DNA from: Chrysoporthe austroafricana
Lineage: Eukaryota; Ascomycota; Sordariomycetes; Diaporthales; Cryphonectriaceae
Direction of reading: 5' to 3'
Length of the DNA stretch: 64,000 nt
NCBI GenBank assembly: GCA_001051155.2
Contig: JYIP02000009.1
Coordinates: forward strand, 1,736,001 to 1,800,000
Positions 21,944-33,463 of the stretch are shown here, piece after piece. Position 1 is the first letter of the stretch. Each line of letters starts with the position of its first letter. Made by a program: the position numbers and the translations under genes. The notes under the pieces are model-generated. The model was not told where the DNA came from. It ran no database searches and worked only from the letters and a program-made list of their open reading frames with translations.

Positions 21944-24501
21944 ATGTCGTTCAAAAGACACCTGCTGAAGTTTAGAGACGACGCTATCGCTCCACTACGC
22001 CGATCCAACGAGCCAAGAGACGTCGCGTCGCAGCCGCTAGAGCTGGTTTCCCGGGACTCGCCCGCTCGTCGTCTCGTAACTGAATGGTCGCAAGAAGACA
22101 TCGAGAGCCTCGCTCGCGTAACCAAGCTGTGTGATACGTGTCGCATCATGTTCGGCCCGCCAGAATACTGGAGTTTTGTCGAAGGGGAATCTTGGCGGGG
22201 GATAAGTTATATCAACATCAAGAATCGTATGAGGGTCTGCTTCGATCGGCAAATTCTGGCTGTCTTGTTTGCTCCAAGACACGTGACCAACTGCCGGGGC
22301 AAGATCTCGAGATCAGCTTAGATCATCTCCAGCTACGTTTTGTGAATCATGATAACTCATTCTCGACCATTGGCGTGGATGGCCTCTCCCAGCAGGAATT
22401 GACAGAGTTATTGGTGGGAAATAGTACGTCATTCCCTTACCTCATCGATAGTATATCATTCTTGTTGACATTAAGTTAATATGGCACAGTGCCCGAAGGC
22501 GGGATAGATGACACAGACCTGCTAGCTTTTATTGAGCAGCGTGCCATTAGCGAGAGCATGTGCTATTTGCCCTCTTAAACCGATTGCAGCGAAGCTAACG
22601 CACAGCAGGGACCTCTTGTCCAGTATCAAAACCAGTCGGTAACTTGGCGACGGTACTGTACTGGCTGAAATTATGTCAAGGAACAAATCATCCGCACTGT
22701 TTGCGGTATAGATGTTCGCCTCGACAAAAACCTACACGACTTTTATATCTAAACCCTGCTCGGCCAGACGTTATACAACTGATCTTAACGGAAGCACAGA
22801 TTGACTATTCATATGTAACTTTAAGTCACAGATGGGCAGACTCGGAGCTACCCAAGCTCTCAAGGGAGCATGCTGATGCCGAAATGCAAGGAAGAATTCC
22901 GATAATCAAGCTTCAGGCTGGTATCCCGACCACCAGCTTACCGCAGATGTTTCAGGATGCTATCCAGGTCGTCAAACACTGTGGCCTTGTCTATATATGG
23001 ATTGACTGCCTTTGCATTATCCAGGACACAGAAGATGGAAAAAATCCGGACTGGGAAAATGAGGCTCGAAAAATGAGTGATATTTACGGTGGAGGAGCTT
23101 TGTAAGAAATGTGTTACCCTTCATATGTTTCTCCAACCAGCACAATTCGACTCTTATTTTTTCTTGCAAGAAGCGAAATACAAAAGTAAAGTTTGGAAGC
23201 TAATTAGTAACTCCTGGAGGTACAGCAATATCGCTGCTACAAATACGAAACATTCGGATCAGACTCTTCTCCCAGAATATAACGAGGGCCAACTGCTAGT
23301 AATTCCGGATCCAATTTCATCAAGGGATGAAACGAGTTTGCGAAGGCAGACTTTCAAGATAGTTTATGAACACCCATTTTATCCATTTTTTCGCGGTATT
23401 CAGAAATCCGATTTACTTTCTCGAGGTTGGGTTTTTCAGGAGGTGCTTCTGACCCCAGCAAACTTGTTCTTTTCAAAAGACCAGATGTGGTGGTCCTGTT
23501 GCCACGTCTCTTGTTCTGAAACCTTCCCTCTCTGCGTTTTCGCCACCGCCTGGCTTGGTGATATATTTCATTGGCACAAAATGCATTTACTGAATAGAGG
23601 TGGAACTCAAGCTAATGGAGTACATGACTGGCAAAGCTTGTTGATGCAGTATTCGCAAACAAAAGTAACATTCAGCGAGGATCGCTTGGCTGCAATTTCG
23701 GGGCTTGCTAAATTCTTTCGATCTACATTTCCAGACGACCTTGGAAATGCAAGCTATCATTCCGGACTTTGGTCTGTCGACGTCCTTCAGCAACTGCAGT
23801 GGTTGTCTTCGGGTGCTGAGCGCCGTCAGCTTGCATCACGCTATCCTATACCCTCCTGGTCTCCACTTAATCTTGATGGAAGCATAGGCCTAATTTTAAA
23901 TGACCTAGATGACTTGCCATCAATCGAAGTTGGGGGTATGGACACCAGTCAACTGGATGTAGTTGGACGCGCTTTGCAGCCAGATCACTGCGTCTTGCAT
24001 ATTCGGGGCTTCCTAGTTGATATGACGCCCTTGCTTTCGACAGGACGAACATGGCGAGGGAACTTGATGCATCCTACGGGTCATAAGGGTGCACTTGTAA
24101 AGGTCTTCTGGGATGTAGTGGAGGAGCTTCGGGCCGCGAGAATGGCTTCGAATGTTGATCTTAAAGTGCTACCTCTTGCATTTGACAACAGCACAACGGC
24201 TCCTCACTGCGGCCGTCTTTGTGGGCTTCTTTTAAGACCTGTCGGCAATTCACCAATAGAGGATGGCCGGCAACAATGGAGTCGTGTTGGTCTGGTATAT
24301 TCTAGGGAAGAGGATGTCGACGAGGGATCAGAAGCATTGCAGCATCGCATTTATGTCTTAGAATCTACATTTCAGCTAGCGAGATGCGGCTTTCGCATGA
24401 TTGTCGAGTCCGACTCCAAGTCGGACTCCAAGTTCCACTTCGGCTGGTCCCGAATAGGGACTAGAACAAGTCCTGATCTCGAAGACATCTACATCATATA
24501 G
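21944..24501 (+). CDS. HET-domain protein (heterokaryon incompatibility type), apparently frameshifted
   Basis: Exons 21944-22423, 22490-22540, 22609-23101 and 23220-24501. The first frame reads MSFKRHLLKF to GESWRG, then sense continues one base out of register as DKLYQHQESYEGLL and RSANSGCLVC. Supplying one G in the G5 run at 22197-22201 restores a 768-residue protein whose exon lengths add up exactly. The HET domain (PF06985) shows YVTLSHRWAD, LPQMFQDAIQV, YIWIDCLCIIQDTED, DWENEARKMSDIYGGGAL and, across the last intron, YSNIAATNTKHSD, then SRGWVFQEVLL. HET proteins trigger cell death on non-self recognition after hyphal fusion. The 68-bp second intron has a weak GTGCCA donor. The sequence is AT-rich compared with neighbours. 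It is either a pseudogene or a homopolymer sequencing error. Confidence 0.82.
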
Positions 24502-24859
24502 GACTCAATCAGCTTCGACCAGGGTTAGATGAGGATTGCGTTAGACTAAACAGTGTGGAAGTCAGAATAGGATCTCTACACTATACAAATCGATTCCGTT
24601 AGCCGGTTCTTACTCCGGATAATGTACGTGCTCTTTGAAACTGCTTGCTGCCGTGACATTGCTGGTCTTAACGACTCTGCTTGGTTCTTATCATGCAAGT
24701 TTTCTTATTTGGGTGCATTTGCTTCAATTATCCGGCTGACGACAAGAGTAGGCTATGTGACCGAAACAGAAAGCTTGGTTATAACTTAAACTATAAGCTA
24801 TTAAACGGCTGTCTTCGGCACAAGATCATGAATTTTGACGTGCTTTTTTTTTTTTTAAT

Positions 24860-24862
<3 letters not shown>

Positions 24863-24894
<32 letters not shown>
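24863..24894. repeat. (GA)n microsatellite
   Basis: Sixteen uninterrupted GA units immediately after a T-run. Confidence 0.9.
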
Positions 24895-24897
<3 letters not shown>

Positions 24898-24999
24898 CCA
24901 ACAATCGGACTCAGCGGTCCGCGAAATATATCTCTCCTTCCCACTTGGATTTCCAGAAACCAAAGCCAAAAAGGCGGACAGCAGCCAACGGACGTTCGC

Positions 25000-25060
25000 C
25001 GCCTGGCGGCCCACCATGAGAGGCATTAAAGGCCCAAGCCGTGGGGTCTGGGCTTAGGTT
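25000..25060. repeat. dispersed repeat, copy B
   Basis: Partner of 21272-21333, same orientation, about 3.7 kb away. The two copies flank the HET gene. Confidence 0.75.
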
Positions 25061-25287
25061 CGCACAGGCCGTGCTGCGATCTTTGGCCGCAGTCTCACAT
25101 GTAATTGGTGACAGACATCATGCCTTCACGAACACGACGAAAAAGTTCATAGAAAGAATACGATGGATCAAGTCATCTGAAATGTAAAATTTTTTTCAAT
25201 GCCATTACTCTACCATGCTGGGTATCCAAACATTACGATCCATCCTCCCCTCCTCACCTCTCTCACCCCACATTCTACACATCACCC

Positions 25288-26305
25288 TTACAGAGCGAAC
25301 ATAGCAGCCACCAGGCCGGCAGCGGCCACGAGCGACCCAGCAGCGACCTTGCCAGCACCGGCGGTCACGACAGAAGACGAGGAGGCAGGCGAGGAGGCCG
25401 AGGTAGGGGAGCTGCCAGAGCCGGTGGTCGACTTGGACAGGGTGACGGTGCCCAGGCCGCCGCCGACGGGGACGGTGCTGTTGCCGGCAGGGTAGGGCTT
25501 GCTGGTGACGGCGGGGGCGACGGGGCTGGCGACGCTCGACGAGGAGGCGACGCTGGCGACAGGGGCAGACGAGGCGGGGCTGACGGCGCCCGAGGCCGAG
25601 CTCGCGGGCGCGGAGACGGCGCCCGCGCTGCTGGTCACGGCGGAGACGTACGAGGAGACGACGGTGCTGCGGGCGGGGCAGTCGGTGACGGTCGCCGCGC
25701 AGCTGGTGATGGTCACGAACTCGGTGGAGAAAACGGTGGACGAGGCGACGTCCTCCTGGCCGGGGGCGGAGGAGGTGGTGGCAACCACGGCGGCGGAAGA
25801 GGTGGAGGCCGCAGAGGAGGTGGCAGCAGCCGCCGAGGAGCTGGAGGAGGCGGCGGCGGCGGTGATCTGGAAGGGGTTGGAGTACTGGAAGGTGGCGCCG
25901 GTGGAGTCGGCGTCGTAGGTGATCTTGAGGCCGTAGGTGGCGTCGGCGCCGAGGGAGCAGTCAACGGCCCAGGTGTACTTGCCGAGGCTGTTGTCGATGC
26001 CGCCTGGAGGAGGGAGAGCAGGTCAGCTACGGCTGGTTCTCACGATGTTGTTGTGATGGGGTTTATTTATACTCACTGGCAATGACGGGGCCGAGCTGCA
26101 GGGTGCCGGGGGAGGCGCCCTCGAGGAGCTGGATGCTGATGGTCGAGGGGTACGCGGTGGTGTAGTCCCAGTTGATCACGTAGTCGGCGCAGGCCGGGAC
26201 AGCCTCGTTGGTGAGAGGGGTGGTGATGGCATCGAAGCCGGGGGTCTGGGCGGCGACGGCGGAGACGAGGGCCAGGAGGGCCACGGGGGAGATCTTGAAG
26301 GCCAT
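25288..26305 (-). CDS. Ser/Thr-rich GPI-anchored wall protein (Kre9/KNH-like N-terminus)
   Basis: Two exons (26305-26077 and 26003-25288), intron 73 bp; 314 residues. I chose the ATG giving MAFKISPVALLALVSAVAA, a clean signal peptide, over an upstream in-frame non-ATG extension. Residues about 20-125 match the Kre9/KNH-type domain (PF10342): an ITTPLTNEAVPACADYVINW opening and an ITYDADSTGATFQYSNPFQI ending. About 130 Ser/Ala/Thr-rich residues follow, typical of O-glycosylated stalks, and the C-terminus is hydrophobic (AAAGLVAAMFAL) after a small-residue stretch, as in a GPI-anchor signal. Likely on the outer plasma membrane or wall; function of the family is poorly known. Confidence 0.88.
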
Positions 26306-29300
26306 TTTTGGTGTTGGTGTTGGTTTGTTTTGTTTATGAATTAGACGTGAGAAGTAAGGCACGGTCGTGAGTTGAGGACCGGGTATTAGAATAAGAGCAA
26401 AGCAGTTATAATGAGCGTGAGGGTATTATTTTCAATGAGTGACTGGCAACAAGCTGCTAGAGAGAGAGGCGAACTTCTTCTGTCAGCTTCTGCGGTGAGG
26501 ACGAGGGACACGAGGGTGAGAAAAAAAAGAGAGAGATCACGAGCTGGAAGAGAGCATGTCCTTGGGGGGGGGCGGAGCAGTTTTATTTAGCTCGATGGGC
26601 GCGCCGGCGAGGAGGAGGACGAGGAGGAGGCCATCGTCTCTCGCTCGCTCGCACTCTCTCACACCCCGGCTGGCCAGTGCAGGGGCACGCTGGGAGCGCT
26701 CAGGGGCTCGCCCGCCCAACGCATAGCGCTGACTCGCCCTGCTGGCGGGCGGGCGTGCTGGCAGGGCCTGTTGGGTTAGCACACCACAGGGCCCCCCAGG
26801 GCGCGCCCCCCCAGGCCCCTCCCCACAGGGCCCCCCCAGTACTAAAAAGGTGCCCACCAGGGGCGCCGGCGTAAGATGGCAGGGGCAAATTAGGCCAATT
26901 GGACCCTCCCGTGCCTCTGTCGCGCGCTGGACGTAATTTCCCACGGCTGCCAACAATGCGGGCAGACTATGCTACATGCAACATGCTACATGCTACATGC
27001 CTGTGATGTGATGTGATGCCGCAGGAAGAAGAGGAGGATTATTCTGGGGCCCGCGCCAATCTTAATCCAACCTCGCCGCCCTCCCTGCTGCCCTCCTTCA
27101 CGCAGGCGTGGCAGGCTCCTCCCGGGCTGTCGGTCCTGTCAAAGCGTCCCGCGCGCGGTCATTTGACAGCTCCCGATGCGACCCCAATAAGGTTATCCTG
27201 TTCTTTATCGGCCTGGCAGGTCGCCGCCCGCGCTCAGAGCGTCGTTCGGCCGCGGGCCGCGCGCAGTTCCAGTCAGTGCTCGTCGAGACGGGCCACAGGA
27301 CGGCGCTCGCGCGCCCATCTGCTCTGCCCTCTTTCGTATCCGCCTTCGCTCTCGGCAACGCGGACATTGGCCGTCCGTCTGCGCCGGCCGGGCGGGCTGC
27401 CCTCGCGACGAGGAGGAGGAGGAGGGGAAAGAGGGGGAGGAGGAGGCGCGGCGCATCGTGGGCTTCGCAGGCAGGGCGGCGAGACCCAACCCAATCTTGC
27501 GGCTCTCGCCCGGAGATATTTTCCAACATTGCAGGGCCGCCGGCCCCATGGGCGATCATTCGCCTGGCGGCCCAAAATAGACCCACCCAGACTTTCCACA
27601 CACACACTGGCGCACACAGGCGCAGACACACACACAGGGACGATGCTTGGCGGCACGGACGTACTGAGCAGGTATGTGGTAATGTGGTCGTGCCCTCTGC
27701 CCAGGGGAAGGGGGGGCGTGTTGGGGCTCACTCAGCCCTCCTCGGTGGAATCATGTCATGGCGCCACACAGCATCTCCGTGGGAACCTGGCATGTACGGA
27801 CGTACTGGGTATGCGGTCAGCCTTAGGGATCTCGCATGATGCAACGTTGCCGCTTGGCCCTGCCAGGAACCTGCCAGGAACGGCGGGATTGCAGCCAGGC
27901 GAGAGGCTATTTGCTGGCCTAAGCCGTAAGCGCCGAGCCCGCCCTCATTTCGTGAGTAATGAATATTGGCAGCAGGCGGGCTGGCGGAACCAACAAATCG
28001 TGGCGCATCTCGTAATGGACAGACACAGTACGGACGTAGAGGTCGGCATGTGTGAGAGTTCTGAGCATCGTGAACGGGGGAGGGAGCTCGCCGTCGCCTG
28101 CTCCACAGCGCGCCCACGCGGGAGGGAGGCCGCCGAAATGAAGAGAGAATAAGTGGAGCGCCTGTGGCTGTGAACCCTAGAGACAAAAACAAATAGTGGC
28201 TTGTAAGAGATGGGCCATGCTCTCGCGAAGAGCCCCCCCCCCCTTCTCTCTCATGCGTCTCGTACAGATAGATTTATGGGGCGTTGAAGGAGATGACTGC
28301 TGACAAGCCACCGTCCGCCTGGGCCTGCTCGGGCCGGGACGGTGCTAGTGTGATGGCCTCGCCAATACGAACGTTGCCGGTGGGCTACCAAAAGACCAAG
28401 CTTACAGACCGCAACGTCTCTCTGGCACTTTTAGGTTTTCGTATTTCCTCCCTACTGCTGCTTGCTGCTGTTGCTGAATCACCACCGACTGGCCCTCGTG
28501 ATCCTCGCCTGGCGCCTGCTCAGGACTCTACGCGTGCAGAGACGGAGGGTCCCTCGGCTCTCCTTGGATGCCCGTCTCGAACTCAGTTTCAGGCCCTGGG
28601 GCGGCGTCGCCGTCTAACTTTTACTCAACATATTCCCACCCGTCACACTATTGGGCAAGCTCTCGAGGGCAAATTTCCGCCTGCGCGAGGAGCATGCCAT
28701 CAGGGTGCTGTGTCAGCCGGCGCCCTGGATATGCATCGCCCTCCTCGTAGGCGTCGCGGAGGAGTCACTGTTGGACAAGGCCGCTGCCTGAGACACATCT
28801 CAGCGTCGGTGTCGGGTGTCGTGAGTAGGCATCTTTCCACAGGCAATGCGTGTTCATGTGTTCGGGTCACAGGTAGGAGGAACCCTCCCTCATAGACAGC
28901 AATCACATCAATCCGCAGAAGATCATATACACATATGAGAGCCATGTCGCGTGTTATTGCGTGGTTACTGCGCGTCGACAAGGCGCCGCATAATTTTATT
29001 CCGGTAAGTTCATATTTACAAGAGAAGGTAAAGCAAAGGGCGGGCTACGAGGGCCCGGCACAGGACCAGACCGCCGCCGTGCGCTCCCGACAGGCCGAAG
29101 CTACCCAGCATCGCCGCGCGGAGGCTTGTGAAGAAGAAAGGGTCTCATAACGTCAATGGTGACCAGGTAAGAGCCGACCTGGGATCGTCTACGGCGGCGT
29201 TGCCCGGGGAGACCCATCCGGGTCCCGCGTGGCCGGAGAGGGCGTGACTCGGTCACGCAAGAGGCGTTACGATCAGGCGCTCGTCGGAGTCTCGCCGATG

Positions 29301-29367
29301 CTACGTCTGGAGTCAGCCGGTCACGCCGACACAACGTGGGACGGCCTGTCGGCCGGGTGGGTACTAC
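26306..29367. other. 3 kb GC-rich gap without a recognisable gene
   Basis: Several long frames are open on both strands (for example 27013-28152 plus) but their translations are low-complexity Arg/Pro/Gly/Ala-rich and contradict one another, as expected of GC-rich non-coding DNA. Small repeats are visible: CATGCTACATG units near 26978, GTGATGTGATGTGATG near 27003, a CA-rich tract near 27596-27638, and a C-run near 28230. Confidence 0.5.
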
Positions 29368-30222
29368 TTACACATTGCCCTCGGGGGTGTACCGGGCGAC
29401 GACATAGTAGCCACCTGCGCCGTCGGACGCGATACCCATGCCGACCTCAGTGGTGGTCTTCCAGATGATCTGGGCTGTTACGGAGCAGGAAGGTCAGCCT
29501 CAAACGAAAAGAAAAACCCAACCAAAAAACCAAAAAAAAAAAAAAAACCAAAAAAAAAACATGACCCGCAACATCCATCCCGCGAGGTCTCCAGGCCGGT
29601 CTGTGGGAGTGGGAGTGGGGAGGGAGAAGTCCTTACTGTAGTGGCCATAGTTCTCGAACGCGCTGTCGTCCGCGATGGCCTCGCCGCTGTATGAGCTCTT
29701 CTCGGCCACCCACGCCGCCGCCGCGTTCGCGTACGGGTCGGCCGCGTCGCTCTGCCAGTACAGGTTCTCGCCCTGGCCCGTGCCGCTCGAGTGCACCAGG
29801 TCGCCCGGCGAGCCGAGCGACGCGAGGTGCTCCGCCCAGCTCTGCGCGTCGCCCGCCAGCGCCGTGCTCCAGGTCAGCGCCGCCTCGCCCACGTCCGACC
29901 GCGCGCTGTTCTGCGTGTCCAGCGCCGTCGACTGGTCCGAGGTGAGGCCCGCCGACGAGGAGGCGGTGGAGGAGGCGGCGGCCACGACGGTCGCCACTGT
30001 CGACGACGACGACGCCACCGGGGTGCTGGTGGTTGTCGGCACGACGACGGCCGCGCTGCTGGTGGTCGGGGACACGAGGACGGACGTCCAGGTGGCCGTG
30101 TACGCGGCCGCTGAGGAGCTCGACACGGCGCTGCTGGGGGGGTACCGGGGCGGGCAGCCCTGGACGAGGGCGCCGCCGGCCACAAGGAGGGCGGCGAGGA
30201 CTGGGCTGGTGGAGAAATACAT
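29368..30222 (-). CDS. secreted CAP/SCP/PR-1-like protein
   Basis: Two exons (30222-29637 and 29474-29368), intron 162 bp; 230 residues. The signal peptide is MYFSTSPVLAALLVAGGALV. A Ser/Thr/Val-rich linker (about 30-95) leads to a CAP domain: LDTQNSARSDVGEAALTWST, AQSWAEHLAS, VHSSGTGQGENLYW, AFENYGHY and, across the intron, TQIIWKTTTEVGMGIA, then GGYYVVARYTPEGNV. GHYTQIIW is restored exactly by splicing. Fungal CAP proteins bind sterols or lipids, or act at the surface in host or plant contact. The stop follows PEGNV directly, but GTAAGT overlaps it, so a further intron and a short last exon downstream (to about 29100) is possible. The intron contains unusual A/T homopolymers. Confidence 0.88.
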
Positions 30223-32752
30223 CGTGGATGTTTATTGTTCGTTATCGGGTTCGAGAAGGAGCGTCTTTGGTGGGTGCGTCGCTGTGTAGTTTGGCTGGAG
30301 CCTGCCGCGGTGGGAATACCTTCAAAAGGAACGAATGGATAGGCGCTGGGCTACCTGAGGCGTAAGGAGTGACAAGCACGACGAGTCTTGCTCGATGCTG
30401 GAGGGGGACAAGAGGGGGGCCGGGGACGGCTGCGTCTAGGCCACGGCCCTGATATATGTTTACATCTGCTCGATATGTCCCGAGCAGCTGGAGACGAGGA
30501 TGGTCACGCGCAGAGCGAGGCACCCGTCCAGGTCACGTCGCCCAGGCGAGCCCTACGAGAATGCATGCGCGGCGGGGCTGGGGGACAGGTTCTGGCCAGC
30601 CCCCCCGCCGACAGAAGCATGCCTTCCTTCCCAGCTGCATGGGAAAACTCCGCACATGATGTGACGGTTTCAAGAAGATGAGGCCGCATCCGTGCTGATA
30701 GGCCCCGTAGGGCCCCGGCCCCATCCGGCTCATTTCTCGTGGCGGACGCCACCGCCCTTGGCCCCGATGCGAGGGCTAGGCAGGCCCCCGAGGCCCACGA
30801 CGTGATTCGCGGGCCGCCCGACGGCGCCGCGCTCGCTTGTTGCAACGAGATCCATCGTCAGCCTGGGCGCTCTGGAAGGATGAGGCGCCCCAAGCCCCAG
30901 GGCGGCGGCGGCGGCGGTGGGTTGGGGGACGCCAGGCCGCGTTGAATCGCCACGCCCTGTAAGTTGTAGTAGGTAGGGCTAGGCGAACTCTCCGCTGTGG
31001 GGGGGGAGGGGAGGGGGACAATCTCGACGGTTCCTGGGGCAAATAACATGCTGACGTGGGTTTGCTATGAAAAGCGGACGGGATACTATACTAAATTGAT
31101 TTTCTCATTGGGCTCATTTCCGCCGGCGCGCTGGACGTTTCAAAAGCATGCTGTGCGATGGCACGGCATGCGGCGGCGTCAGGGATGTATATATGTAGCA
31201 GCAGGGTGCACCCTTCAGCAGCCTAACGCCCCATCAAAAAGTGGTGGGACGGACGCCATCTTTTACTATACCCCGGAATTTCCTCCCAGGCACCCCGGCC
31301 GTCCTGGGGCGTCTGGCCCCCCCGCGGTGTTCTGTGCTCGCTTCTGTATAGATCTCACGGTGCCAGTTGCTCGCGCGAATATAGGGTGTAGTGTGTGCAG
31401 GCGAGGAGCACGCTCTGGGGCCCCTATACGCGCGCTGAGAAGCCTCGTGGTCCTCGCCTGCTGAATATCAGCCTGCTGCTTAGGCGGGAGATCGCCAGTT
31501 GAGATTGAGATAAGATTTAAGGTTCCGCGGGTCGTGCGGATCATCTCCGGCAAAGGGGCAAGCGCCGGTAATGGACTGTGGGCCAGCCAGGCCCCAACGG
31601 TTGGCGGTTGCATCACAGCACAATCTCCGCCGGAAAGGCCTGCCCTGCGGGATCACCGCGCAGCTGAAATGTTGTCTCGTGCGGTGGTAATCACCTGGCA
31701 GAGCTTGCGGGACTATGCCAAGAGCCGCACGGCGAGGGATGCTGAGAAGCCCGTGCAGGAAATCCGGCGTGACCGAGTCCAGGCTCAGAGAGATAGAGCA
31801 AAACATGCGACACCAAAGGCAGAGAGCACTGGTAGGTTCTATACCATTCCACGCTGTTCATTCAAAACACCGGCCAAATCCCCACGGCTCAGTCAGAATA
31901 TGACGCAAGCTAGATCTCAAACGCGGGGCAGAAGCCGATTGTGTAAGATCCCAGCTGTATTTAAGTCTAGCAGTAATTATGTGGGAAAGGGGGGGGGGGC
32001 TCCTCTCGAAAAGACATGGGCACTAGGTTGCTGGCTTGGCAGTTGTAAGGCGCTAGGGTGAAGCATACTTGAAAATACTACTGAGTAATTAATTATACTA
32101 CCAGGATGTAGCAGCGGGCACATCGAGATCTAGCTCACCAACAGTCACCTTATGACAAGCGACGAGCAAGGTATGTAGCGGTCTGTTGCTTGGCGAATTA
32201 CACTTCATCCGTGTTGTTTTCATTACGTCGTCCTTACTCACAAAACCTACACGTTGCAGTCGTAGGATAGGTGGGAGCCTCTTCGCTCTATCCTCGTACG
32301 CCATGTCGCAGAGACTCTGGGTTAATTAACCCGATTCCATTGCTTTTGCTTGGACCAGCCTCAATCATAGTCTGGCTGCGCATCATATGATCTAGCAGCG
32401 TAGTATCACTATCTGAATCTCGATAAACTAAGTAGGCCGACTGAGCGCCCCCGCCGCCCCTAACCTATGCTGGTAGGGATCACATCGCGACGGTTCGGCT
32501 CGATTTCGTCTCCCTCTGGCTGGGCAACATCTGCTTACGTCCGTATTCAACAAGCGATCAAGCCGTAGATGCAAAAACCCCAGAGAACACCCAGGTGCTG
32601 CTGGGATCGGACTGCATTCTCCAAGGCCCACCTAGGTACAGGTAGCATGCAGCACTCGATTCATGAAAGCTAGCTTCTCACTCCCCCACACAACCATAGG
32701 CATGCTAAGAAGCAAGTTTGGGCTTGCTTCTCTCTTTGATGTCCTCCCTATA

Positions 32753-32802
32753 TTTCTTTCTTTTTTCCTTTTTCTCTTTTTCTTTTTCTTTCTCCCTTTT
32801 CT
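32753..32802. repeat. 50-base pyrimidine (C/T) tract
   Basis: An uninterrupted run of T and C in short TTTCT-like units, about 660 bp upstream of the cellulase start. Such tracts occur in fungal promoters, but this one may be chance. Confidence 0.7.
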
Positions 32803-33386
32803 GACGTAGATTTTCCACCCGCTTACATAAGAGGCGGCTGTTATAGGGCTCCTTTAGCGATTGGAGGAAAATGAGAGGGGTGTCTTAACCCAAGTCTGTA
32901 GCCGGAGTCACTACATCCGCAGAGTCGTCATCGAAGGTGCTAATATCGCTCAAATAAGTCTGTGCGGTCGTCTCCTTCCACCCGCGAGGCTCTGATGCTG
33001 TGCGACTGTGCACGGACATCCGAAAAGCCCTGCTTCTTCTGATCTGATCAGTGGGGGCCTTGCATGCCCGACTTAGCCCATCGTGGCGCGCGGCCACAGG
33101 TCTGCCGGCTGAGGCGCTGCGGTGAGGGCAGCGACACTACCGATGGGTGCCTCAGAGCCGGCAGGTGATTCCGACCGCTGGTTTGCACACCACCTCAGCT
33201 TCCTGATGAAGACACATTTCCTCTGGTAGGCGGCGATGCGTCTCCCAGATGTCGGCCCTCCGCTCCGGGCTCCGCCCTCCAAGGAGCCAGATCCATTAGA
33301 TCGGAGGAAATACTCCATGGATTTTCGGCAGAGACTGTGGACGCTCCCTGTGAGGTCACACGACGATATGATATGATATTAGATGG

Positions 33387-33394
33387 TATAAATA
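33387..33394 (+). promoter_or_regulatory. TATA box of the cellulase gene
   Basis: TATAAATA, 70 bp upstream of the ATG at 33464, preceded by a short repeated GATAT motif. Confidence 0.6.
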
Positions 33395-33463
33395 CCAACG
33401 GCGGGAAGGAGATGTGCTCTGGTTGACAGGCTGTGCATCTCATCGCCCGCGCTAACGTCCAAG

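Larger units (their letters stand above)
24502..25287. other. intergenic with microsatellite and repeat copy B
   Basis: Lies between the HET gene and the 3' end of the minus-strand GPI-protein gene. Contains a T13 run (24844-24856), a (GA)16 tract and the second dispersed repeat copy. No coding signal. Confidence 0.6.
30223..33463. other. 3.2 kb intergenic region before the cellulase
   Basis: No credible gene. The first 1.7 kb is GC-rich with contradictory open frames; the rest is lower in GC. A pyrimidine tract occupies 32753-32802, and an uninterrupted G-run lies near 31990. The cellulase TATA box is at its right edge. Confidence 0.5.

Noticed and set aside
27013..28152. 379-codon open frame in the 26.3-29.4 kb gap
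   Set aside because: Low-complexity Arg/Pro/Gly composition, overlapping equally long frames on both strands, no motif.
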